A stretch of DNA of 64,000 nt, from assembly GCF_027912515.1 (NCBI RefSeq), contig NZ_CP115464.1, forward strand, positions 1,364,001-1,428,000, read 5' to 3'. This document shows, in pieces, positions 8,703-16,564 of the stretch (position 1 is its first letter; every line of letters starts with the position of its first letter). This DNA is from Brevundimonas sp. NIBR10 (GTDB lineage Bacteria > Pseudomonadota > Alphaproteobacteria > Caulobacterales > Caulobacteraceae). The notes under the pieces were generated by a model, which saw nothing but the letters and a program-made list of their open reading frames with translations, ran no database searches and had not been told where the DNA came from. The translations under genes were made by a program, and so were the position numbers.

Positions 8703-9884
8703 TCAGGCGAGAGTGGGCGCTTCCGGTGCGATCGCGTCCGGCACCGTGGTCAGGACCGTCAGCCGGTCCCGCATCCGGTCGGCGGCTCGTCCCCGACTGA
8801 AGGCCGCGACGTGGGCGCGGGCGGCGTCATCGAAGGCGGCGATGCTCAATGGACCGCGATCCAGGGCGAGCGCGGCCGACGCATTCTCGTGTGAGAGACC
8901 TCGGTCGATGTCCCCGACCACGCTCGCCAAAGCCTCTGCCAGCGCGGCAGGCGTCTCGTCCCGCGCCAGCCGACCCAGTCCGCCGCCGATATAGTGCAGG
9001 TTCGAGTTCGCGTAGGAGACCGGCACGCAACCGGCCGCCAGCCCCTCGATCACCGGTACGCAGAAGCCCTCGTGCCGGGATGCGGTGGCGAACACATGGG
9101 CCTGGCCATAGGCCTCGGCCAGACCCGCGTCCGATATCGTCCCGCCCAGATCCACGAGATCGTGCAGGTCCAGGTCTGTCATCAGCCGATCGAGGTAGGC
9201 GATGTAGTCCGGCGAGGCGTGCCGCGTGTTGCCCAGCAGCCTTGCCTTGAACGGCACCGGCGACCGGTCGCGCAGCAGGGCCAGGGCCTCGAGCAGTTCG
9301 TGGACCCCCTTGGACTGCACGAACCGGCCCACATAGACGATGTTGATGGGCCTGCGGGCCTTGCCGGCCAGCCGCCCGACCGTCGGCGGGGTGACGGCCA
9401 GGTCCATGACCTGGATGCGCGCCGGATCGAGCCCCTGACGCAGCAGTTCGTCGCGGTTCTCCTGGCTGTCGGCCCAGAGCTCGTCGGCGTCGGCGAAATT
9501 CTGGATCTGGGCCATGGACCGGTCGATGATCGGATGGTCCGCCTCACCGACCAGGGCCTTGGGCGTGACGTTGTGGAACCGCACGATCTGGCGCGCCCTG
9601 CCGTTGCCCAGCAGGATGGCGTCGAACAGTTCGTTGAAGATGGCGAAGACATAGATCACCACGTCCGCCTGCAGGAAGGCGGGGGTCAGCAGCAGGTCGG
9701 CCAGGGACCGCACCCGCGTCACCTCGAACTCGTGCGGGTCGCTGTTGCGGCAGACCAGGGTGACCTGATTGTGCGGATCGGCCGCCAGGTCGCGGACCAT
9801 GTTCAGCGTCGCCTCGCCCACCGCATCATTGCGCAGCAGGGTCGGGCACACGATCACCACCCGTGTCGGCTGTGGCTCCGACAT
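8703..9884 (-). CDS. Glycosyltransferase, GT4-like family
   Basis: This 393-residue protein has two Rossmann-like halves of GT-B type. The C-terminal half carries IVYVGRFVQSKGVHELLEA, and further on ATASRHEGFCVPVIEGLAAG, the E-x7-E type nucleotide-sugar site of GT4 enzymes. No signal peptide or membrane segment is seen, so it should act at the cytoplasmic face. Its start overlaps the stop of the small coiled-coil gene (TGATG), placing it at the end of the legH-legC-orf-GT operon. Acceptor and donor are unknown; a role in surface polysaccharide or legionaminate-containing glycan assembly is only suggested by context. Confidence 0.83.
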   Translation of the reverse strand: MSEPQPTRVVIVCPTLLRNDAVGEATLNMVRDLAADPHNQVTLVCRNSDPHEFEVTRVRSLADLLLTPAFLQADVVIYVFAIFNELFDAILLGNGRARQIVRFHNVTPKALVGEADHPIIDRSMAQIQNFADADELWADSQENRDELLRQGLDPARIQVMDLAVTPPTVGRLAGKARRPINIVYVGRFVQSKGVHELLEALALLRDRSPVPFKARLLGNTRHASPDYIAYLDRLMTDLDLHDLVDLGGTISDAGLAEAYGQAHVFATASRHEGFCVPVIEGLAAGCVPVSYANSNLHYIGGGLGRLARDETPAALAEALASVVGDIDRGLSHENASAALALDRGPLSIAAFDDAARAHVAAFSRGRAADRMRDRLTVLTTVPDAIAPEAPTLA

Positions 9885-10330
9885 CAGGTCCGGTCGGTGC
9901 GGCGTGCCGGGGTCGTCGGCGTCTTGCGGCGCGTGACGGGCTGGGCATCAGCGAGGGAAGGCGGGACCGGGTCCGCAGGGCGGAGCGCCTCGATTTGGGC
10001 CTCCAGCGCGGCGATCTCGGCCTTCAGCCCGGCCAGGCCGGCCGTGATCTCGTCCAGCCGGCCATAGGCATCGGCCGCTTCGTGGGCGCGGACCCGGGCG
10101 TCGGCGGTGACCGACAGCAGCTGCGGGATATGCTGGTTCCAGCCCTGGGTCAGGCGCGCCAGATCGGTCTCCACAGCGCGCAACCGGGCCCCGGTGGTGC
10201 CGCGCGTCAGCAGCGACGGCTCGATTCGCCCGTCCGCATGGGCCCGGAGCTCGGGACTGGCGAGGCCCAGCGAGATGCGCAGCGACTTGGTGTAGCGGGC
10301 GACCGACTTGCTGAGGGATGTGTTGCTCAC
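9884..10330 (-). CDS. Small coiled-coil protein of unknown function
   Basis: A 148-residue protein starting at a GTG. I do not recognise the family. Residues about 95-120 form an Ala/Leu/Glu heptad-like coiled coil (ITAGLAGLKAEIAALEAQIE), and the C-terminus is basic and Pro-rich. No signal peptide or membrane span is seen. It lies between legC (72-base gap) and the glycosyltransferase (1-base overlap), so it is probably co-transcribed. It could be a partner or scaffold for the glycosyltransferase. Confidence 0.65.
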   Translation of the reverse strand: MSNTSLSKSVARYTKSLRISLGLASPELRAHADGRIEPSLLTRGTTGARLRAVETDLARLTQGWNQHIPQLLSVTADARVRAHEAADAYGRLDEITAGLAGLKAEIAALEAQIEALRPADPVPPSLADAQPVTRRKTPTTPARRTDRT

Positions 10331-10402
10331 GCCTGTGCCGCTCCGACCCGAAGAGGCCCCGGCTTAGAGGCTCGCGCAAAACGGGTCAACGCGATCGACC
10401 CC

Positions 10403-11530
10403 TCAGTTCATGACGGCGAGAATGACGTCGCAGACGCGGTCGATGTCGTCGTCCGTCAAGGCGCTGCCGGAAGGCAGGCACAGGCCTGTGGCGAACAGGT
10501 CTTCGGCCACCGCGCCGCCGATCATGGCCGCCCCGGTAAAGGCGGGTTGCAGATGCATGGGCTTCCAGATCGGCCGACTTTCGATGTTTGCCGTCTCGAG
10601 CGCCAGCCGCAGGGTCTCAGGCTTGCCGGCCCGTGCGGGATCGAGCCGGATGACGGTCAGCCACCGGCTGTGCCGACAGCCCGGAGCCTCCGGTGCGAAC
10701 GACAGGCCGGAGATGGAGCCGAGCCGGGCGACATAGCGGTCGAAGATGGCGCGCCGTCGTTCGACCTTGGCCTCCAGCGAGCCCATCTGGGCCAGGCCTA
10801 CGGCGGCGGCCAGACTGCCCAGCCGATAGTTGAATCCGGCCTCGGCGTGTTCGTAGTGAACCGCCGGCAACCGGGCGGCGGTGGCCAGATGGCGGGCGCG
10901 GGCGATCAGGGCGGCGTCGTCCGAGGCCAGCATACCGCCCCCGCCCGTGGTCACGATCTTGTTGCCGTTGAACGAATAGGCGGCGCAGCTTGCGCCATGC
11001 CCTGCGGCTCGGCCGTTCCGGCTGGCACCCACGGCCTCGGCCGCATCGAGGATGACCGGTACGCCGTGTCGATCGGCGACCGCGCGAATGGCGTCGATGT
11101 CGGAGCATTGGCCGTAGAGGTCGGCCGGGACGATGGCGCGAACCGTCAGGCCATCGTGCGCCGCGACCTCGAACGCCTGGTCCAGCAGGGCTGGGGCCAG
11201 GTTCCAACTGACCGGATCGACATCGACGAAGATCGGCGTGGCCCCCGTCTGGACGATGGGCGAGACGCCGCCGATGAAGGTCAGGGTCGGGGCGATGACC
11301 GCGTCCCCCGGCTTCAGCCCCAGCATGACCAGGGCGAGGTGAAGTGCCGCCGTGCCCGACGACACAGCCGTGGCGTGGGCCAGGCCGACGGTCTCGGCAA
11401 AGGTCCGCTCGAACCGCTCGACCACCGGTCCGACCGACGAGACCCAGCCGGCGTCGAAGGTCTCGATCAGCAGGGCGCGCTCGGCAGGCCCCAGGTCTGG
11501 CGCGGACAGGGGGATGCGGCTCAATGTCAT
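10403..11530 (-). CDS. legC: PLP-dependent 4-aminotransferase, LegC type (DegT/DnrJ/EryC1)
   Basis: A 375-residue DegT-family sugar aminotransferase. It contains VSSGTAALHLAL, PTLTFIGG, the PLP-phosphate/ring residues in VILDAAEAVGAS (about 159-170), and the Schiff-base Lys191 in SFNGNKIVTTGGGGM. It would aminate C4 of the 4-keto sugar made by LegB, with glutamate as the usual donor. The start overlaps the legH stop (ATGA), so the acetyltransferase gene is upstream and coupled. PseC and PglE enzymes share these motifs; LegC is preferred because the other partners are Leg-type. Confidence 0.85.
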   Translation of the reverse strand: MTLSRIPLSAPDLGPAERALLIETFDAGWVSSVGPVVERFERTFAETVGLAHATAVSSGTAALHLALVMLGLKPGDAVIAPTLTFIGGVSPIVQTGATPIFVDVDPVSWNLAPALLDQAFEVAAHDGLTVRAIVPADLYGQCSDIDAIRAVADRHGVPVILDAAEAVGASRNGRAAGHGASCAAYSFNGNKIVTTGGGGMLASDDAALIARARHLATAARLPAVHYEHAEAGFNYRLGSLAAAVGLAQMGSLEAKVERRRAIFDRYVARLGSISGLSFAPEAPGCRHSRWLTVIRLDPARAGKPETLRLALETANIESRPIWKPMHLQPAFTGAAMIGGAVAEDLFATGLCLPSGSALTDDDIDRVCDVILAVMN

Positions 11531-12162
11531 CGGCGGGCCTCCACCCGGCGGGCGGGATTGCCGACGACGGTCGCGCCGGCCTCGACCGACCGGGTGACGA
11601 CTGCGCCGGCCCCGACGACGGCCCAGGCCCCGACGGTCAGTCCCGGCAGGACGACGGCACCCGCCCCAACCAGAACGCCCTCGCCGACCTGCACGGCTCC
11701 GGTCAGGACGGCTCCCGGGGCGATATGGGCGAAGTCGCCGATCACGCAGTCATGCTCGACGATGGTCCCGGTGTTGACGATGACGTGGCGGCCCAGCCGG
11801 GCTCCGGCCTGAACCCGGGCACCCATGCCGATCAGGATACCGACGTCGCAGATGACATCGTCGGCCAGGCTGGCGTCCGGGTCGGTGATGGTGGCCCAAT
11901 CGGCACCGGGCCGGGCGAAGGCAAGGTCGCGCCGCGTCCGGTTTGAGCCGATGGCCAGATGGAAGAGGCTGTCGACGCGCTGGTCGTCGGCCGTCACCTC
12001 GACGCCGCCGACGACCTGGCCGATCCGGTCGGGATCGGTATCAAGCACCGTCCCGATGACGAGACGCGCGCGTCGGGCACAGGCGGCTGCGACCCGGGCA
12101 TGGCCGCCGGCGCCGATCAGGGTAATGGGCCGGCTCTCGGACGGGATGGGCATCGATATCAC
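11527..12162 (-). CDS. legH: Hexapeptide-repeat N-acetyltransferase, LegH/PglD type
   Basis: The 211-residue protein starts with a small nucleotide-sugar-binding domain (LIGAGGHARV) and continues into a left-handed beta-helix of hexapeptide repeats. The helix carries the PglD-like catalytic stretch VEHDCVIGDFAHIAPGA. Members acetylate the 4-amino group using acetyl-CoA. It is the first gene of the legH-legC-orf-GT operon. An internal ATG nine bases later is an alternative start. The exact substrate is inferred from the neighbours. Confidence 0.84.
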   Translation of the reverse strand: MISMPIPSESRPITLIGAGGHARVAAACARRARLVIGTVLDTDPDRIGQVVGGVEVTADDQRVDSLFHLAIGSNRTRRDLAFARPGADWATITDPDASLADDVICDVGILIGMGARVQAGARLGRHVIVNTGTIVEHDCVIGDFAHIAPGAVLTGAVQVGEGVLVGAGAVVLPGLTVGAWAVVGAGAVVTRSVEAGATVVGNPARRVEARR

Positions 12163-12205
12163 GCGGGCATCTGGCCCTGCGTCGCGCCGAACCGCAAGGG
12201 CGGGC

Positions 12206-12409
12206 TCAGCCCGAGGTGCGGATCAGTTGTGCCGTCGGTTCGATCTGGGTCGCCACATGGGACGATGCCGCGGGCTGAACGCGGTCGAGCCATGCACCGC
12301 CGGCCCCGATGACGACCGTGGCAGTGACCACGGCCGAGGCGAGTGCGATCGCGGCCAGGCGCAACCCGGCCGCCAATGCCACACGTTCCTCGCCGTCGTC
12401 CGGATACAT
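12206..12409 (-). CDS. Small single-pass membrane protein, unknown
   Basis: A 67-residue product with a hydrophobic segment at about residues 15-40. The start is supported by a very good Shine-Dalgarno GGGGGAG seven bases before the ATG, which is the main reason to accept this short frame. No known motif is seen. It lies upstream of legH on the same strand (44-base gap) but has no evident link to sugar synthesis. Confidence 0.6.
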   Translation of the reverse strand: MYPDDGEERVALAAGLRLAAIALASAVVTATVVIGAGGAWLDRVQPAASSHVATQIEPTAQLIRTSG

Positions 12410-12473
12410 CGCGCTCCCCCGAGTCGATCGATCGGGTTAGTCACCACGGGTCGGCGAACGGCGCAAGTCACGG

Positions 12474-12503
12474 AACGGTGTGCGGAATGGCCCGCACACC
12501 GTT
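12474..12503 (-). terminator. Hairpin after the OmpA-type lipoprotein gene
   Basis: A perfect 12-bp inverted repeat AACGGTGTGCGG/CCGCACACCGTT with a 6-base loop lies 25 bases 3' of the lipoprotein stop. It lacks a T-run on either strand, so termination is likely but unproven. Confidence 0.55.
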
Positions 12504-12527
12504 CACGACTGTCGCAGTGCTGGACGC

Positions 12528-13202
12528 TCAGCCCGTGAAGGGGCGGATCAGGACCTCGACGCGGCGGTTCTGGGCGCGACCTTCCGGCGTGGCGTTCGAT
12601 GCCACCGGCGTGCGGGCGCTGTTTCCGGCGACGTAAAGGCGTTCGCGCTGGACGCCGTTGCGGATCAAGGCGTCGGCGACCGAGACGGCGCGGCGCTCGG
12701 ACAGCGGCTGGTTGATGGCGTCGCCGCCGCTGGAATCGGTGTGGCCGATGATGTCCACCATCGACTGATCATACTGGCGCAGCACATTGGCGACGTCCGC
12801 CAGGGTGGCGTCGAAGCGCGGCTCGATGTTCGACTGGTTGACGGCGAAGGTCACGTCCGACGGCATCCGCAGGACCAGGTTGTCGCCCTGACGCGCGACC
12901 CCGACGCCGGTGCCGGACAGTTCGGCCTCCAGTGCCCGCTGCTGGCGGTCCATGTACTGGCCGACGGCGGCACCGCCCAGGGCGCCGACGCCTGCGCCGA
13001 TCAGGGCGTTCTTGCGGCCTTCCTCGCCGTTCGAGGTGTTGGTCAGATAACCGAGCACGGCACCGCCGAGGGCTCCGGCCAAGGCACCCGTCGCCGTGTT
13101 GTTCCTGCGTGGCGCAGAGCTGTAGGGGTCCGTGGTGGTGCAGGCCGTGGCCCCGAGCATGGCGAGGACGCCGACGCCCGCGACGATGAAGTTGGTGCGC
13201 AT
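12528..13202 (-). CDS. OmpA-domain lipoprotein with glycine zipper (YiaD-like)
   Basis: I place the start at the ATG at 13202 because AAGGAG lies eight bases upstream; the frame is open further but that part is not protein-like. The product (about 224 residues) has a lipoprotein-type signal ending in GATAC and a glycine-zipper segment (ALAGALGGAVLGY and IGAGVGALGGAAVGQY). Its C-terminal OmpA domain has IIGHTDSSGGDAINQPLSERRA and ends in NRRVEVLI. It is expected in the outer membrane or periplasm, bound to peptidoglycan. It is divergent from the oxygenase gene. Confidence 0.88.
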   Translation of the reverse strand: MRTNFIVAGVGVLAMLGATACTTTDPYSSAPRRNNTATGALAGALGGAVLGYLTNTSNGEEGRKNALIGAGVGALGGAAVGQYMDRQQRALEAELSGTGVGVARQGDNLVLRMPSDVTFAVNQSNIEPRFDATLADVANVLRQYDQSMVDIIGHTDSSGGDAINQPLSERRAVSVADALIRNGVQRERLYVAGNSARTPVASNATPEGRAQNRRVEVLIRPFTG

Positions 13203-13333
13203 GATGATCACTCCTTGTGGTCTGGCCCATCCCTTGGCGACCAAACGTGGCCTTACGGTGAAGGTTCCGGTGCTGGATTGAGGCCCGCAGGGAGTCTGCG
13301 CCGCCGATCTGCCAATTTCCGGCGATAGGGCGT

Positions 13334-14347
13334 ATGCAAATCTCCGCATTCCCGACCAAAGGCCCGCCTGTGACCACGACCCTGACCGCCGAAACGACCG
13401 CCGCCACGAGCCCGCAGGGGATACGGCCGGTGTCGATGGCGCGCTATGACACTGACTTCCAGGGATTCAGCGACGAACTGGGCGCCTCCTTCAGGACCTA
13501 TGGCTTTGCCGTGGTCGCCGATCATGGGCTGGACGAGACGGTGATCGAGGCGGCTCTGGCCGACGCCAAGGCCTTCTTCGCCCTGCCCGAGGAGGTCAAG
13601 CGAGCCTACCACATGCCGGGAACCGGCGGCGCCCGGGGCCTGACCCCGTTCGGCGTCGAGGCGGCCAAGGACGCCAAGACCGTCGATCTGAAGGAGTTCT
13701 GGCACACCGGCCGCGAATTGCCGTCCGGCCATGCCTATGCGAAATACATGCGGGCGAACCTGTGGCCGACCGAGGTCGAGGGGTTTCGCGACCATCTGTA
13801 CGGGATGTTCGAGGCGCTGGACGCCCTGGGCCGCAAGCTGCTGCGGGCCATCGCCCGCTATCTGAAGCTCGGCGACGCCTTCTTCGAGGACAAGGTGGAA
13901 CTGGGCAATTCGGTGCTGCGGATGCTGCACTATCCGCCCGTGCCGGCCGATGCGCCGGGCGTCCGGGCCGGGGCGCACGAGGACATCAACGTCATCACCC
14001 TGTTGCTGGGTGCCGAAGAGGCCGGGCTGCAGCTCAAGGACGCGAACGGCGAATGGCTCGACATTGCCCCGCCGCCCGGTGCACTGGTGGTCAATATCGG
14101 CGACATGCTGCAACGGTTGACCAACCACGTCCTGCCGTCGACGACGCACCGCGTAGTCAATCCGGCCCCCGAACGGCGCGGTTTCGCCCGCTATTCGACG
14201 CCCTTCTTCCTCCACTTCAACCCGGACTTCCTGATCGAGACCCTGCCCTCGACCATCACGCCGGAGAACCCCGACCGCTATGTCGGCAAGGCGATCATGG
14301 CCGAGGACTTCCTGACCGAGAGGCTCAAGGAAATCCGGCTGCTGTAA
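13334..14347 (+). CDS. 2-oxoglutarate/Fe(II) dioxygenase, isopenicillin N synthase family
   Basis: A 337-residue soluble enzyme with the DIOX_N region followed by the 2OG-Fe(II) core. The iron ligands are visible as H215-E-D217 in AHEDINVITLL and H272 in STTHRVVNP, and the 2-oxoglutarate Arg lies in RYSTPFF. The substrate is unknown; bacterial members hydroxylate or desaturate small molecules and are often annotated only at family level. The start is uncertain: an alternative GTG near 13370 would remove a dozen non-conserved residues. It stands alone, divergent from the lipoprotein gene. Confidence 0.87.
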   Translation: MQISAFPTKGPPVTTTLTAETTAATSPQGIRPVSMARYDTDFQGFSDELGASFRTYGFAVVADHGLDETVIEAALADAKAFFALPEEVKRAYHMPGTGGARGLTPFGVEAAKDAKTVDLKEFWHTGRELPSGHAYAKYMRANLWPTEVEGFRDHLYGMFEALDALGRKLLRAIARYLKLGDAFFEDKVELGNSVLRMLHYPPVPADAPGVRAGAHEDINVITLLLGAEEAGLQLKDANGEWLDIAPPPGALVVNIGDMLQRLTNHVLPSTTHRVVNPAPERRGFARYSTPFFLHFNPDFLIETLPSTITPENPDRYVGKAIMAEDFLTERLKEIRLL

Positions 14348-14483
14348 ATTTGGGCGCTACCGCTCGCCGCGCGGCGTCTCGCTGCTTGAGCGCGAGCCGA
14401 GGGGGTGCCGACGTACTCGCCCGTCGATGAGTATGCTCGAGATGCGCTCAAGTAGAGAGCGACCGCGTCGCGAACGTAGCGCT

Positions 14484-14512
14484 CCAAGTAGAGGCCCTTC
14501 GCCTCTATTTGG
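14484..14512. terminator. Hairpin overlapping the stop of the TadG-like gene
   Basis: CCAAGTAGAGGC and GCCTCTATTTGG can pair over 12 positions with one mismatch around a 5-base loop. The minus-strand stop codon (14507-14505) lies inside the stem. No T-run follows. The rest of 14348-14504 shows nothing gene-like. Confidence 0.4.
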
Positions 14513-16433
14513 AAATGCGAAGCCTCGTGATGTCGCGGCCGATGGCGGCGAAGTCGTCAGAGAGGTCCGAGCCGCTGGCCGGCAGGAAGGCGTAGTCGGG
14601 GCCGGTGGCGCAGCTGGCCAGGATGTTGGCCGCGTTGCTGTTCGGCGTGACCTGGAAGCCGACCGTATAGACCACGATGTTCTGGGCCTTCATCGCGGCG
14701 CACAGCTGGGTCGCCTGGGCGAAGGGGTTGCCGTTGGTGGCGTTGCAGTTGATGTGGTCGTTGGTCGAGCCCGAGCCTGAACCTGAGTCTGCTGCAAGCA
14801 CACCGGTGCAGTAGGGGCTGTTGAAGTCGCCGTCGGTCATCAGGATGACCGCCTTCAGCGTCTCCGAGGGATCGTAGGCACCGGCCGGGTTGGACGACCA
14901 CAGGGTGTTGAAATTGGGCGAGACCGAGTACCAGCCCCAGGCCAGACCGATCTGGCCTGCGGTAGACCCTGTCTCTGTCAGGCCGCTGATCTTTGTCTTC
15001 AAGGTAGAGATGCTGGACGTCAGTGGCTGGATCGTCGGTGTCGGGCAGGGGTTTGCCGTGGAGGCATAGTTGCGGCCGACCCTGGAAGTCGCCGGCGACA
15101 CATCGGTGTAGGCGTTGGTCCCTGTCCGCTCGCTGACGCAGGTCGAGGTCTGGACCGCGACGAGGAGGTCATCGGAGTCGCGACGGAAGGCCCGGTACTG
15201 GCACCCGTCCTGGCCGCACCAGGAGGCACCGCCCGAGGTATAGGCGCTCACATAGGGGCCGACCACGCCGACCAGCGAATAGGTGTTGGTCGTGACGTTG
15301 GCGACCTCGAACGGCAGATTGTTAATCTGGGTCATGCCGTTGACGCCGGTGATGTAGACCGTGCCTGGGATAGTCGAACCGGTGTCGGTGGTCGTCGCCG
15401 GGATGCCGTGGTTGTTTGCCGTGATGACGACGGTGCAGTCCGAGACAAGGCATTTGCGCACAGTGTCCGAGGCGCTGGTCGCATAGGCGACAAAGCCGAG
15501 GCCCGAGCTGGTGTTGACGGCGACCCAGGAAGACCCGTTCCAGGATTGCAACGAGAACTTGGTATTGCTGGTGCGGACAACGCGATAGGCCTTGTCGTTG
15601 ACCTGCACCATTCCGGCGACGCCCGAGATCCAGACGTAGTCGCCCGTAACCAGGCCGTGGTTCGAGGCCGTGGTGACGATGCCGGGGTTGGCGCGGGTAA
15701 TGCCGCTGATCCCGATCGATGATCCGGTGGTCCAGGCTGCGGCCGTGATCGACCTCGAGCCTGTCGGCGTGCCCCGCGCGCCGTTGGCGTAGGACCCCAT
15801 GTTCACCCCAATCGAGTAAGGGATGATGGCCATGCGGGTGTAGTAGGGGGTCTGGACACTCTGGACGACGATATCGACCAACTGGGTCGCGGCGGCGCGC
15901 AGGTCGATGATCCGCTGGCCGGCCATCGAGCCGGTGATGTCGAGCACCAGGCCGACCTCGATGTTCTTGGACGAGCGGTTGACCTCGGAATGGGCCCCGA
16001 CCGGCAGGGTGTCGTCCAGCAGACGGCCGTAGGGCGGCAGGACAATGTTGGCGACCAGGGTCTTCACATTGACCGTGGCGTTGGAGATCACGACCTGGTC
16101 CGCGTTCAGCGTGAACGTCGCGCTGGCCAGGGTGATGTTGGGATAGTTGGCCAGGTTGGCGCGTAGAGCCTTGGTGCCGATGGTGGTCAGGTCGGCGTCA
16201 CTCACGGCGGGCGACCGCGCGGCGGCCAGGGCTGCGGCGTCCAGCGCATCCTGAAGGTTGCTCTTCACCGTAGCGGCGCGGTTGATGTCCACGCCGCCCA
16301 TGGTGATCATGACCAGGATCGGCAGGGTCAGGGCGAAGATCATCGCCACATTGCCGCGCGACGAGGCGGCGAAACGCCGGGCGAGCGACCGCGTCGCCGC
16401 CAAGATGCCACTCATCCGCTTGCCGACAGTCAT
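14505..16433 (-). CDS. TadG-like pilus-associated protein: TadE-type N-terminus and vWA domain split by FCCH-like repeats
   Basis: The 642-residue protein has the TadE/G-type N-terminus (RGNVAMIFALTLPILVMITMGGVDINRA, one membrane span at about 29-50). A von Willebrand A domain has its MIDAS motif DITGSM at 165-170 and the second motif MTDGD at 532-536. Between them are two repeats of about 55 residues (roughly 246-297 and 333-388), each with an NHG...G-x-V-(W/Y)-I-(S/T)-G-V-x-G-M-x-Q-(V/I)-N pattern. They resemble the FCCH-like repeats of phage tail and secreted proteins. TAGQIGLAWGWY at 491-502 is typical of TadG. It is probably an inner-membrane protein with a large periplasmic part, linked to Flp pili or the envelope. 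No other tad gene is in the window. Confidence 0.85.
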   Translation of the reverse strand: MTVGKRMSGILAATRSLARRFAASSRGNVAMIFALTLPILVMITMGGVDINRAATVKSNLQDALDAAALAAARSPAVSDADLTTIGTKALRANLANYPNITLASATFTLNADQVVISNATVNVKTLVANIVLPPYGRLLDDTLPVGAHSEVNRSSKNIEVGLVLDITGSMAGQRIIDLRAAATQLVDIVVQSVQTPYYTRMAIIPYSIGVNMGSYANGARGTPTGSRSITAAAWTTGSSIGISGITRANPGIVTTASNHGLVTGDYVWISGVAGMVQVNDKAYRVVRTSNTKFSLQSWNGSSWVAVNTSSGLGFVAYATSASDTVRKCLVSDCTVVITANNHGIPATTTDTGSTIPGTVYITGVNGMTQINNLPFEVANVTTNTYSLVGVVGPYVSAYTSGGASWCGQDGCQYRAFRRDSDDLLVAVQTSTCVSERTGTNAYTDVSPATSRVGRNYASTANPCPTPTIQPLTSSISTLKTKISGLTETGSTAGQIGLAWGWYSVSPNFNTLWSSNPAGAYDPSETLKAVILMTDGDFNSPYCTGVLAADSGSGSGSTNDHINCNATNGNPFAQATQLCAAMKAQNIVVYTVGFQVTPNSNAANILASCATGPDYAFLPASGSDLSDDFAAIGRDITRLRISK

Positions 16434-16564
16434 CGTCCACCCGACCGATCAGGCAGGGCGCTAGCCCCGCATTCGATACGGTTTAGCTCGGCGCGGTTAA
16501 GACAAGCGCCAAGGAACGCGGTTAATCGAGCGTGATCACCGCCCCTGGTCCAGTTGCGGCCGGT

